64,000 nt of DNA from Pseudomonas sp. UBA1879. GTDB lineage: Bacteria > Pseudomonadota > Gammaproteobacteria > Pseudomonadales > Pseudomonadaceae. The notes below the pieces were generated by a model. The model searched no databases, had not been told where the DNA came from, and worked only from the letters and a program-made list of their open reading frames with translations. This document shows, one piece after another, positions 51,826 to 60,484 of this stretch (its first letter is position 1; each line of letters starts with the position of its first letter). Position numbers and translations under genes: made by a program. Location of the stretch: assembly GCF_002338065.1 (NCBI RefSeq), contig NZ_DDHJ01000014.1, positions 124,001-188,000 of the forward strand. The letters are read 5' to 3'.

Positions 51826-54012
51826 ATGCACAATGATGACCTCTCCCTCCTGCTCAATTCCCTCAACGATGCCCAACGCCAGGCGGTCGCCGCTTCCGTG
51901 GGTCGTCAGTTGGTTCTCGCTGGCGCCGGCTCCGGCAAAACCCGCGTGCTGGTGCACCGTATCGCCTGGTTGATCCAGGTTGAGAACGCGTCGCCCCACT
52001 CGATCCTGTCGGTGACGTTCACCAACAAGGCCGCCGCCGAGATGCGGCACCGCATCGAGCAGTTGATGGGCATCAACCCGGCAGGCATGTGGGTCGGCAC
52101 CTTCCACGGACTGGCGCATCGCCTGCTGCGCGCACACTGGCAGGAAGCCGGGCTCAATCAGAACTTCCAGATCCTCGACAGCGACGATCAGCAGCGTCTG
52201 GTCAAACGCGTGATTCGCGAAATGGGCCTGGACGAGCAGAAATGGCCCGCACGTCAGGCGCAGTGGTTTATCAACGGACAGAAAGATGAAGGGCTGCGGC
52301 CCAAGCATATCCAGCCGTCCGGCGATCTGTTCCTGAGCACCATGAAAGCTATTTATGAGAACTACGAGGCGGCGTGCCAGCGGGCCAGCGTGATCGATTT
52401 CTCGGAATTGCTGCTGCGCGCGCTGGACCTGTGGCGCGATAACAAAAGCCTGCTGGAGCATTACCAGCGCCGCTTCCGTCATGTGCTGGTGGACGAGTTC
52501 CAGGACACCAACGCCGTGCAGTACGCCTGGCTGCGGCTGCTGGCCAAGGGCGGCGACAGCCTCATGGTGGTCGGCGACGACGATCAGTCGATTTACGGCT
52601 GGCGCGGCGCGAAGATCGAGAACATTCATCAGTATTCCGACGATTTCCCCGACACCGAGACGATTCGACTGGAGCAAAACTACCGCTCCACGGCGAGCAT
52701 TCTGAAAGCCGCCAACGGCCTGATCGTCAACAACAGCGGGCGTTTGGGCAAAGAGCTGTGGACCGACGTCGGCGACGGGGAACTGATCAGCCTGTACGCG
52801 GCATTCAACGAACACGATGAAGCGCGCTACGTGGTCGAGACCATCGAAAGCGCGATCAAGACCGGCATGTCCCGCAGCGACATCGCCATTCTCTACCGCT
52901 CCAACGCCCAATCGCGGGTGCTGGAAGAGGCCTTGCTGCGCGAACGCATCCCCTACCGTATTTATGGCGGTCAGCGCTTCTTCGAACGGGCCGAAATCAA
53001 AAACGCCATGGCCTACCTGCGGGTTCTGGAAGGCCGTGGCAATGACGCTGCGCTTGAGCGGGTCATCAACGTACCGCCCCGTGGCATCGGCGAGAAAACC
53101 GTCGAGGCGATTCGCGAACACGCGCGCCACGCCGATGTGTCGATGTGGGAATCCATGCGCCTGCTGGTCGCCAACAAAGGCGTCACCGGGCGTGCAGCCA
53201 GCGCCTTGGCCGGTTTTATCGAGCTGATCGAGAACCTGTCGGCCAAGGTCATGGAGATGCCGTTGCACCTGATGACGCAGACCGTCATTGAGCAATCCGG
53301 CTTGATCACGTACCACCAGGAAGAAAAAGGCGAGAAAGGCCAGGCTCGGGTAGAAAACCTTGAAGAATTGGTCAGCGCCGCTCGCGCCTTTGAAAACAGC
53401 GAAGAAGAGGAAGACCTCACACCGCTGGCCGCGTTTTTGGGCCATGCGTCGCTGGAAGCGGGTGACACCCAGGCCGATGAGCACGAAGACAGCATTCAGT
53501 TGATGACGCTGCACAGCGCCAAGGGCCTGGAATTCCCTTACGTGTTCCTCGTCGGCATGGAAGAAGGCCTGTTTCCGCACAAGATGAGCCTCGAAGAGCC
53601 AGGGCGGCTCGAGGAGGAACGTCGTCTGGCCTATGTCGGGATCACTCGGGCGATGCAGCACTTGGTGCTGACCTACGCCGAAACGCGACGCCTGTACGGC
53701 AGCGAGACTTACAACAAGGTGTCGCGCTTCGTACGTGAAGTTCCGCCAAATCTGATTCAGGAAGTGCGCCTGTCCAACAGCGTCACGCGCCCTTTCGGTG
53801 GCTCCAAGACCATGGCGCCGAGCCGTCTGTTCGACGGCGAAGGCATTCCGCAGAGCCAGTTCGCGCTGGGGCAGCGTGTGCAGCACGCAGTGTTTGGCGA
53901 GGGCGTGATCCTCAACTTTGAAGGATCCGGCGCTCAGGCGCGCGTCCAGGTTAACTTCTCGGAAGGCAGCAAATGGCTGATGTTGGGCTACGCCAAGCTG
54001 GAGCCGGTTTGA
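51826..54012 (+). CDS. uvrD: DNA helicase II UvrD
   Basis: Superfamily 1 3'-5' helicase of nucleotide-excision and mismatch repair. It has Walker A LAGAGSGKTRVLVHR near residue 30, Ia VTFTNKAAAEMRHR, Walker B VDEFQDTN near 223, motif III DDDQSIYGWRGA near 251, motif IV QNYRS near 284, motif V TLHSAKGLEFPYVFLVGMEEGLFPH near 566, and motif VI VGITRAMQHLVLTYAETR near 606. A tudor-like C-terminal domain ends the protein (HAVFGEGVILNFEG). The 728 residues are full length. No LexA box is seen upstream. Confidence 0.97.
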   Translation: MHNDDLSLLLNSLNDAQRQAVAASVGRQLVLAGAGSGKTRVLVHRIAWLIQVENASPHSILSVTFTNKAAAEMRHRIEQLMGINPAGMWVGTFHGLAHRLLRAHWQEAGLNQNFQILDSDDQQRLVKRVIREMGLDEQKWPARQAQWFINGQKDEGLRPKHIQPSGDLFLSTMKAIYENYEAACQRASVIDFSELLLRALDLWRDNKSLLEHYQRRFRHVLVDEFQDTNAVQYAWLRLLAKGGDSLMVVGDDDQSIYGWRGAKIENIHQYSDDFPDTETIRLEQNYRSTASILKAANGLIVNNSGRLGKELWTDVGDGELISLYAAFNEHDEARYVVETIESAIKTGMSRSDIAILYRSNAQSRVLEEALLRERIPYRIYGGQRFFERAEIKNAMAYLRVLEGRGNDAALERVINVPPRGIGEKTVEAIREHARHADVSMWESMRLLVANKGVTGRAASALAGFIELIENLSAKVMEMPLHLMTQTVIEQSGLITYHQEEKGEKGQARVENLEELVSAARAFENSEEEEDLTPLAAFLGHASLEAGDTQADEHEDSIQLMTLHSAKGLEFPYVFLVGMEEGLFPHKMSLEEPGRLEEERRLAYVGITRAMQHLVLTYAETRRLYGSETYNKVSRFVREVPPNLIQEVRLSNSVTRPFGGSKTMAPSRLFDGEGIPQSQFALGQRVQHAVFGEGVILNFEGSGAQARVQVNFSEGSKWLMLGYAKLEPV

Positions 54013-54027
54013 GCGTCGACGCAACCT

Positions 54028-54112
54028 TGTAGGAGCGCGCTTGCCCGCGATTGCAGTGTCTGCGCATGATTGTTTCTGACACACCGCAACCGCGGGCATG
54101 CGCGCTCCTACG
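54028..54112 (+). repeat. REP pair, GCGCGCTTGCCCGCGA type
   Basis: Two inverted TAGGAGCGCGCTTGCCCGCGA copies face each other just after uvrD in the 298-bp gap before the next gene. The remainder shows no clear signal apart from a promoter region that cannot be pinned down. Confidence 0.9.
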
Positions 54113-54310
54113 CTGATCAACGCGGTTTTGCTTGCATTCCTACAGCTAGCCCCCATCTTTCCTACAGAACTTTCTCAACCGCCCTACAGCCCAAGTAGTA
54201 CACGGGTGATTGAGATTCACGCAAAAGCCAGAAACATATGGCCGCTGGTCAGACACATGTGTCCTGTTCAATATGGCGCGCGTGCAATCCACAAAACGGG
54301 AATTCCCAAT

Positions 54311-55165
54311 ATGCAACGTTTTCTAAGCATCGCTTTGGCGCTGGTCATCGGGCTCACCATGAGTCTGGATGCCAATGCCGCGCGTTTCGGTGGTGGCAAG
54401 AGCATGGGCTCGGCGCCAACCCACCAGGCGCGTCAGACAGCTCCTTCCGCTCCTGCCGCTGCACCTAACGCTGCCGGTCGTCCTGCGCCTGCTGCGGGCG
54501 GTGCTTCCAAGTGGCTCGGCCCTCTGGCCGGCATCGCTGCCGGTGGTCTGCTGGCGTCCATGTTCATGGGCGGTGGTTTCGAAGGCATGCAGTTCTTCGA
54601 CATCCTGATCATGGCGGTCATCGCTTTTGTGATCTTCCGCTTCATTGCCGCACGTCGACGCAAGCAGCAGCCGCAAATGGCTCCGGCTGGCGCGCCGTAT
54701 CAGCGTGAAACCTTTGAGCAACAGCCCGCCCAGAACGCTAATTCGATGTTCGGTGGTTCGCCTGCTGCGTCGGCCCGCCCGGTGATCAACGCACCTGCGT
54801 GGTTCAACGAAGAACGTTTTATCGAAGCCGCGCGTAATCACTTCCAGTCGCTGCAACAACACTGGGACGCGAACGAGATGGACAAAATCTCCGAGTTCGT
54901 GACCCCACAGATGCTGCAGTTCTTGAAGAAAGAGCGTGCAGATCTGGGCGACGGCTTCCAGTCCACCTACATCGATAACCTGAATGTGCAACTTGAAGGC
55001 GTCGACGACCGGGCTGACAAGACCATCGCTACCCTGACCTTCAGCGGCGTGTCGAAAACATCTCGCTTCGACCAGGGCGAAGTCTTCAGCGAAAGCTGGA
55101 ACATGGAACGCGCCCCTGGCGAAAACCAGCCTTGGCTGGTAGCAGGTATTCGCCAGAACGCCTGA
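54311..55165 (+). CDS. Tim44-domain membrane protein
   Basis: A 284-residue protein. An N-terminal signal (residues 1-23, ending DANAA) is followed by a proline/alanine-rich stretch, then a hydrophobic block (KWLGPLAGIAAGGLLASMFMGGG and FFDILIMAVIAFVIFRFIAARRR). The C-terminal half carries the Tim44/TIM44-like domain (about residues 160-284: FNEERFIEAARNHFQSLQQHWDANEMDKISEFVT). The family is common in proteobacteria but its role is unknown. The ATG at 54311 starts the signal peptide; the open frame runs further upstream. Confidence 0.88.
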   Translation: MQRFLSIALALVIGLTMSLDANAARFGGGKSMGSAPTHQARQTAPSAPAAAPNAAGRPAPAAGGASKWLGPLAGIAAGGLLASMFMGGGFEGMQFFDILIMAVIAFVIFRFIAARRRKQQPQMAPAGAPYQRETFEQQPAQNANSMFGGSPAASARPVINAPAWFNEERFIEAARNHFQSLQQHWDANEMDKISEFVTPQMLQFLKKERADLGDGFQSTYIDNLNVQLEGVDDRADKTIATLTFSGVSKTSRFDQGEVFSESWNMERAPGENQPWLVAGIRQNA

Positions 55166-55190
55166 AACTCTGCAGCCTCGCTCTAGTCAA

Positions 55191-55221
55191 AACCCCGGAT
55201 TGTGTCCGGGGTTTTGTTTTT
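55191..55221 (+). terminator. Terminator after the Tim44-domain gene
   Basis: AACCCCGGA pairs with TCCGGGGTT and is followed by TTGTTTTT. It lies about 25 bp after the stop codon. Confidence 0.9.
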
Positions 55222-55294
55222 AAAGGGCACGGTTAATTTGGTGAAGTCTTTGAGCTACTGTATAAACCGCGAAAATCGTTAGAGGATCCACGTC

Positions 55295-55702
55295 GTGGAA
55301 GAAGTCATCGAACAACTCCGTGAAGTCAATGAGCCCGTTCCCGTCCCGCTCGAACTGCCGGACGAAGACCAACTCGTCGAAATCGAAGAGCAGCTGTTCA
55401 TCAACATTCCTTTTGTGTTCAAGGAATTTCTGCTGACCGTCAGCGACGTGGTATACGGCAGCCTGGAGCCGGTGACCGTCACCGACCCACAATCACACAC
55501 TTACCTGCCCGATGTGGCGGCAAACGCTTGGGACATTGGCGTCCCTCGCGACCTGATTCCCATTTGCCAAGACGGCGAAGACTATTACTGCGTCGAGGAA
55601 GACGGCACGGTGGTGCTGTGGTCTGGCGAGGAAGAACTCGTCACCGAGGAGAGTTGGGAATCGGTCTGGCACTGGGCGCGGGACGTCTGGCTCGAAAGCT
55701 GA
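55295..55702 (+). CDS. SMI1/KNR4-family protein
   Basis: A 135-residue acidic protein with SMI1/KNR4-type features: IEEQLFINIPFVFKEFLLTVSDVVYGS near residue 28 matches the family's central helix, and IPICQDGEDYYCVEEDGTVVLWSGEE near 90 its beta hairpin. Such proteins are often immunity proteins for polymorphic toxins, but here no toxin gene is adjacent, so a housekeeping role is more likely. It starts at GTG with AGAGGA upstream. It converges on the antiporter gene 36 bp away. Confidence 0.82.
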   Translation: MEEVIEQLREVNEPVPVPLELPDEDQLVEIEEQLFINIPFVFKEFLLTVSDVVYGSLEPVTVTDPQSHTYLPDVAANAWDIGVPRDLIPICQDGEDYYCVEEDGTVVLWSGEEELVTEESWESVWHWARDVWLES

Positions 55703-55738
55703 GACATTGCCCACGCACAAGAGGGCGCCTTCAGCGGC

Positions 55739-57502
55739 TCAATGCTCTGAAGGCTCCTGATGATTCCCCAAGGTTTCAAGCAATGCGATCTGCATGCGGC
55801 TGTGCACGCGGATGAACCAGCGCCACAACACCGCCGCCACCACCGACGCTACGATCACGATCACCAGCAACCACTCGTGGGTCGGCAACATGCTCGCCGA
55901 CAGCAGCGCGATCAGCAGGAAAATCACTACCAGCGACAGCAACGGGATCACTTCGGCAATCACCCGCCGCACCCGCGCCGTATGCCTGCCCGCCATTTCT
56001 GGCTTGACGCTCATCTCCGCCAGCAGCATCGAAAGCGCTTTGAGCTTGCGATAGGCCGCGATGAGGAACGGCAGCGACAACAGCAATGAGGCGCCCCAGA
56101 TCCAGGCTTTTTGCTGACCTACTTGGCTGACCCATTCGCTGAAATAATCGCCGATGCGCTCGGCAAAATAAGCGCCGCAAAAGAAGATCGCCACCACCAG
56201 CGCCAGATTGACCCCCACTTGCAGTAGGATCTTGCGGATCATCGACGCCAACAAAGCGCCCTGCCCTTGTGGCTGAATGCTGCGCAACCATTCCCCGTAG
56301 AGACCGAAAACTCGCGCGACGCGTGTAGGCATGATTGCGCCAAGCGTGTGGGATAAGGGATCAGCAGCCCGAATCAGATAGGGCGTGAGCAATGTAGTGA
56401 TCGCCGACACGGCCACTGCAACCGGGTAGAGGAAATCGCTGGTGACCTGTAGCGTCATCCCGAGCGCCGCGATGATGAAGGAAAACTCACCAATCTGTGA
56501 CAGACCCATTCCGACGCGAAGCGACGTTTTTCCGTCGTTACCCGCGATGAATGCGCCCAAGCCGCAGGACAGCATCTTGCCCAGCACTACAGCCACGGTG
56601 ATCACAGCGATGGGCCATGCGTAGGCAAGCAGGATCTGCGGGTCGATAAGCAAGCCTATGGCGACAAAGAAGATCGCGCTGAACAGGTCGCGAATGGGCT
56701 CTATCAGGTGCTCGATCTTCGCCAGTTGTTTCGATTCGGCCATGATCGCGCCGATCAGGAACGCCCCCAGCACCATGCTGTATTCGAGCTTCACCACCAG
56801 TAGGCAGAACCCGAAACACAGCCCTAATACCGTGATCAACAGCATCTCGTTGCTTTCGAATTTGGCGACGTAGGCCAGCAACCGCGGCACCAGCAGAATG
56901 CCGACGACCAACGCGACGATCATGAACAAAGAGAGTTTGCCGACTGTGGAAAACACGTCGCCGGAACTGACTGTGCCGCTGACGGCAATGCCCGACAGCA
57001 GCGCGATGATGCCGATGCCAAGAATGTCTTCTACGATCAACACGCCGAAGATCAGCTGGGCGAAGCGCTGGTTTTTCATCTTCAGATCATTGAGCGCTTT
57101 GACGATGATCGTGGTGGACGAAATGGCCAGGATCGCCCCCAGGAACAGCGAGTCCATGGTGCTCCAGCCGAAATATTGGCCGATTTCATAGCCGATCCAG
57201 ATCATCAGCATGATTTCAAGGAAAGCGGCAATGAATGCCGTTGCGCCGACTTTGAACAGCTTGCGCAGGCTGAATTCAAGGCCCAGGCAGAACATGAGAA
57301 AGATCACCCCAAGCTCGGCGAGCGTCTTGATTGTGTCTTCGTCGTGGATCAGGCCGAACGGCGGCGTGTGCGGGCCGATGATGAAGCCGGCGGCGATATA
57401 GCCCAGAACGACCGGTTGTTTGAATCGATGGAAGAGAACGGTCACCACGCCCGCCACCAGCATGATGACGGCCAGATCCTGAATGAAACTGATGGCATGC
57501 AT
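55739..57502 (-). CDS. CPA2-family cation:proton antiporter, KefB/YbaL-like
   Basis: A 587-residue inner-membrane antiporter of about 12-13 helices. The N-terminus (FIQDLAVIMLVAGVVTVLFHRFKQPVVLGYIAAGFIIGPHTPPFGL) and EFSLRKLFKVGATAF match CPA2. The region after helix 12 has a further membrane part (IRKILLQVGVNLALVVAIFF) and a helical tail instead of the TrkA_N nucleotide-binding domain usual in KefB/YbaL; I see no GxGxxG. The ion (K+ or Na+) is not evident. Confidence 0.88.
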   Translation of the reverse strand: MHAISFIQDLAVIMLVAGVVTVLFHRFKQPVVLGYIAAGFIIGPHTPPFGLIHDEDTIKTLAELGVIFLMFCLGLEFSLRKLFKVGATAFIAAFLEIMLMIWIGYEIGQYFGWSTMDSLFLGAILAISSTTIIVKALNDLKMKNQRFAQLIFGVLIVEDILGIGIIALLSGIAVSGTVSSGDVFSTVGKLSLFMIVALVVGILLVPRLLAYVAKFESNEMLLITVLGLCFGFCLLVVKLEYSMVLGAFLIGAIMAESKQLAKIEHLIEPIRDLFSAIFFVAIGLLIDPQILLAYAWPIAVITVAVVLGKMLSCGLGAFIAGNDGKTSLRVGMGLSQIGEFSFIIAALGMTLQVTSDFLYPVAVAVSAITTLLTPYLIRAADPLSHTLGAIMPTRVARVFGLYGEWLRSIQPQGQGALLASMIRKILLQVGVNLALVVAIFFCGAYFAERIGDYFSEWVSQVGQQKAWIWGASLLLSLPFLIAAYRKLKALSMLLAEMSVKPEMAGRHTARVRRVIAEVIPLLSLVVIFLLIALLSASMLPTHEWLLVIVIVASVVAAVLWRWFIRVHSRMQIALLETLGNHQEPSEH

Positions 57503-57783
57503 GGCGCGGCTCCTTGTGACGACTCAACGGTGCGCGTTCACGCTGAAAAGCAGACACCTGCACTGTGAAGAAACGCCAAGCAGTGCCAGAAACTTCTGAG
57601 CGGAATGCAGGAAATACCCCATCCAAGGGCTTTCGCAGGTTAACACTGCACAAAAGCGGGTAAAGCCGGTGCAATATATGGAAACAGATCGACCCCGGGC
57701 GTGACGACAGCGCAGCTGCCAGCGTCCCGATAACGTTGGTTTTGACCGCCAATTTCTCTTAGAGCACCCACCCGAGGTGTCAA

Positions 57784-58296
57784 TTGACTCAACCAGACCG
57801 TGAGCACGCTATGGAACCCGGAAACGCCCAGCTGTCGATGACTGTATTGATGACCCCGGACATGGCCAACTTTTCTGGCAACGTGCACGGCGGCACCCTT
57901 CTCAAGTACCTCGACGAAGTCGCCTATGCGTGCGCGAGCCGCTACGCCGGTCGTTATGTCGTGACGCTGTCGGTGGATCAGGTCATTTTCCGCGAGCCGA
58001 TTCACGTCGGTGAACTGGTGACGTTCCTGGCCTCGGTGAACTACACCGGCAATACGTCCATGGAAGTCGGGATCAAGGTGGTGACGGAGAACATCCGTGA
58101 ACGCTCCGTGCGTCATACCAACAGCTGTTTCTTCACCATGGTGGCCGTGGACGATCAGCGCAAACCTGCCAGCGTGCCGCCGCTGTCCCCGCAGACCAGC
58201 GAGGACAAACGCCGCTACGTGCAGGCACAGCAGCGTCGTCAATTGCGCCAGGAGTTGGAAAAGCGGTATCGCGAAATTCGCGAGGATGGCGTTTGA
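57784..58296 (+). CDS. Acyl-CoA thioesterase, hotdog-dimer type
   Basis: A 170-residue thioesterase. Hotdog signature: FSGNVHGGTLLKYLDEVAYACASRYAGRYVVTLSVDQVIFREPIHVGE across residues 31-80, with the catalytic Asp in KYLDEVAYA. The C-terminal tail (140-170) is very basic and helical. The TTG at 57784 has GAGGTG four bases before it; the ATG at 57811 is an alternative. It is divergent from the CPA2 gene across 281 bp, in which I see nothing clear. Confidence 0.88.
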   Translation: MTQPDREHAMEPGNAQLSMTVLMTPDMANFSGNVHGGTLLKYLDEVAYACASRYAGRYVVTLSVDQVIFREPIHVGELVTFLASVNYTGNTSMEVGIKVVTENIRERSVRHTNSCFFTMVAVDDQRKPASVPPLSPQTSEDKRRYVQAQQRRQLRQELEKRYREIREDGV

Positions 58297-58325
58297 ACAA
58301 CAGGGCCGCCCGGGCATAACACGTC

Positions 58326-58352
58326 CTGTGAGAGCCGGCTTGCTGGCGAATG
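58326..58352 (+). repeat. Single REP hairpin, GCCGGCTTGCTGGCGAA type
   Basis: CTGTGAGAGCCGGCTTGCTGGCGAATG lacks an inverted partner within reach. Located just after the thioesterase gene. Confidence 0.75.
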
Positions 58353-58551
58353 CTATGGGCCGCTCAACGCGTCTGCATCTGGCCTACCGCGCTCGCCATG
58401 GCGCGGACATCCTCAGTCCACTGGGTAACGGTAGCCATAACGCTCAGCTGCAGCGCAGGCGGACGAAGTGAAGCGAAATTAAACGAGCGGGCTATGGCTG
58501 TCGGTCACCTGACGCAGTTAAGCTGGACGTCTTCTGTCGGAGCTCTCTTTC

Positions 58552-58944
58552 ATGCTGACCTTGGGCAATATTTTCGTCCTGATGCTGCTGGCGACTGCTG
58601 GCGCTTGGCTGTGGCATTCACATGGTCTACGTGAACGGGCGCTGGAACGTGTGAAACAGCACTGTGCCAAGCTCGACATCGAGTTGCTCGATGGCAATGT
58701 CGCGCTGCGGCGCATTGCCCTCAAGCGCGACAATGAGGGCCGCAAGCGTTTAGCTCGCGTTTACAACTTCGAGTTCACGGTAACCGGGGAGCAACGTCAC
58801 CCCGGCACGATCACGATGTTCGGCGCGCATACCGCGCAGATAGAACTGGCGCCCTATCCATTTGAAATCAAAGACCCCAAACCGACGGCTGAAATCATCC
58901 AGCTCGCCGAGTGGCGGCAAGAACACAACAAATGGAAGCAATGA
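58552..58944 (+). CDS. DUF3301-family protein
   Basis: A 130-residue protein with one N-terminal hydrophobic helix (LTLGNIFVLMLLATAGAWLWHSHGLRERAL) and a soluble domain: the conserved part is CAKLDIELLDGNVALRRIALKRDNEGRKRLARVYNFEFTVTGEQRHPGTI near residue 38. The family is common in gammaproteobacteria and its function is unknown. It ends 10 bp before the convergent CobW gene. Confidence 0.88.
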   Translation: MLTLGNIFVLMLLATAGAWLWHSHGLRERALERVKQHCAKLDIELLDGNVALRRIALKRDNEGRKRLARVYNFEFTVTGEQRHPGTITMFGAHTAQIELAPYPFEIKDPKPTAEIIQLAEWRQEHNKWKQ

Positions 58945-58954
58945 GCGGTGTGCA

Positions 58955-59926
58955 TTACTGGCGCGGGATCAGACAGGCCTTAAGCTGAGCGGTCAGTCGT
59001 GACTCGTCCCGAGGCTCGTCGAAGATCAACTCCAGGCGTGAGTCCTTGCGCCATTCGCTCGATGCCCATTCCAGCCCGCTTCCATTCAGCGCATTAGCAG
59101 ACACCCACCCGTCCGCACTGTGGATAACCAGCTTGGCTCTGCGCCATTCAACGTCTTGCAACCAATCCTGCACCTTGGCCGCGTCGAACACACTACTTGG
59201 GTGCCAGCGCCAGCCAATGCTCCACCCTTCCGCTTGCGCCTGGCACAGACAAATCGGCAGCATCGGGTCGGTCCAAACCTCAGGCATTTGTGCGAGGGAT
59301 CGCGGAGCAGCGAAGTTATCCACACCCTCTTTGGCCTGTTCATTGACGCCGGGCAGGCGCTCCAACGGCAAGGCGCCAGATTCAGCCCAGAACACGGCAC
59401 GCGCCGGCAAGGTTTCAAGGATCAAGCGCTGAACCGCCGCGTCCAGCCCTGCCGATTTGTTGAGCACCAGCAATCCGGCGTTCTCAACGGCCGCCTGCTG
59501 CGTCAGCGGTAACGGTTTTCCGGCCGCGAGCGCTTGAGCGTCGAGGACGATCACGCTGGGCTGGATGGCCAGAACCCCCGCCCACGGCGCCTCCCGCAGT
59601 TGCTTCAACAGTTGAGCGGGATGGCCGAGGCCGGACGGCTCGATGAACAATCGGTCTGGCTGGGACTTGCGCAGTAACCGACCCAACCCAATCTGAAACG
59701 GCGCGCCGTTGACGCAGCACAGGCAACCGCCAGCCACCTCGCCAAGTGCGATACCATCTTGCGCCGTGCTGAGCAGTGCGGCATCCAGACCGATCTGGCC
59801 GAATTCGTTGATCAGAATGGCCCAGCGTTCATTTGCGGGTTTCTGCGCCAGCAGATGCTTTATCAGACTGGTCTTGCCTGCGCCCAAAGGGCCAGCAATC
59901 ACATGAGTGGGGATGTTCTGCAGCAT
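58955..59926 (-). CDS. CobW/COG0523-family GTPase
   Basis: A 323-residue G3E GTPase, probably a metal chaperone. It has Walker A GPLGAGKTSLIKHLL near residue 13, the CxCC motif GGCLCCVNG near 67 used for metal binding, and the NKxD-type motif LNKSAGLD. The C-terminal CobW_C region is divergent. A second, more typical family member lies at 60485, and a secreted cysteine-rich protein gene lies between them. The metal is unknown. Confidence 0.86.
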   Translation of the reverse strand: MLQNIPTHVIAGPLGAGKTSLIKHLLAQKPANERWAILINEFGQIGLDAALLSTAQDGIALGEVAGGCLCCVNGAPFQIGLGRLLRKSQPDRLFIEPSGLGHPAQLLKQLREAPWAGVLAIQPSVIVLDAQALAAGKPLPLTQQAAVENAGLLVLNKSAGLDAAVQRLILETLPARAVFWAESGALPLERLPGVNEQAKEGVDNFAAPRSLAQMPEVWTDPMLPICLCQAQAEGWSIGWRWHPSSVFDAAKVQDWLQDVEWRRAKLVIHSADGWVSANALNGSGLEWASSEWRKDSRLELIFDEPRDESRLTAQLKACLIPRQ

Positions 59927-59981
59927 GTCCGGCCATTCTTGAACGCCGCTCCCGAAAAACGAGCGCAGACGGAGGTAATCA

Positions 59982-60353
59982 ATGCGAGCAATCTGGCTGC
60001 CCGCGCGGCTGGCGTTGGTGTGGTGGACGATGACGTCGAGTCAGGCGTGGGCTGAATCCTGTGTCGTGCACAGTCAGGCCGAGCGGCTTGACGTGAAAGT
60101 CTGCCAGGAGAATCTCACTATCCCGCCTGATTTATTCCACGACGGCTTCTGCAAACCTCAGCTTAAGGGCCAGAAGACCGAAGTGACCTACGCCGAACAG
60201 TGTCCCACCGGGTCCTTTGGCCAGTGCAGCAACGCGCAAGTTGCCAATATGCCTTATCGGCAGAACATTCACTATTACGGCGTGGCCAGCGACGCAGCGT
60301 TCCTCAAGCCATTCTGCGAGCAGCAGAGCAAAGGCGTTTGGAAGGCGCAGTGA
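59982..60353 (+). CDS. Small secreted cysteine-containing protein
   Basis: A 123-residue protein with a signal peptide (about residues 1-24, ending AWA). The mature part has six cysteines (SCVVHSQ, KVCQEN, GFCKPQ, EQCPTG, GQCSNA and KPFCEQQ, the last near residue 112), suggesting disulfides. GGAGGTAATC before the ATG is a strong ribosome site. I do not recognise the family; databases may carry a misleading NADH-oxidoreductase name for relatives. It lies between two CobW GTPase genes, opposite in direction. Confidence 0.75.
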   Translation: MRAIWLPARLALVWWTMTSSQAWAESCVVHSQAERLDVKVCQENLTIPPDLFHDGFCKPQLKGQKTEVTYAEQCPTGSFGQCSNAQVANMPYRQNIHYYGVASDAAFLKPFCEQQSKGVWKAQ

Positions 60354-60378
60354 ACACTCTGGCTCCGTCTCAACGATT

Positions 60379-60402
60379 CTGTGGGGGTGAGCTTGCTCAC
60401 AA
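60379..60402 (+). repeat. Single REP-like hairpin, GTGAGCTTGCTCAC core
   Basis: CTGTGGGGGTGAGCTTGCTCAC carries the GTGAGC/GCTCAC stem of the GTGAGCTTGCTCGC repeat type. It lies between convergent genes. Confidence 0.6.
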
Positions 60403-60484
60403 AGAGGCCTGTGCCTTGGCAGCCGCTTCATCGGATGTACGTCAGTCTTCGTCAGCCAGCGCACGCCCACAGGTCTACATCGCG

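Noticed and set aside
51679..54156. 825-codon minus-strand frame
   Set aside because: Shadow of uvrD; high GC leaves few stops on the opposite strand.
55295..55702. SMI1 gene as the immunity gene of a toxin system
   Set aside because: No toxin, adhesin or secretion genes lie next to it, so the claim has no context.
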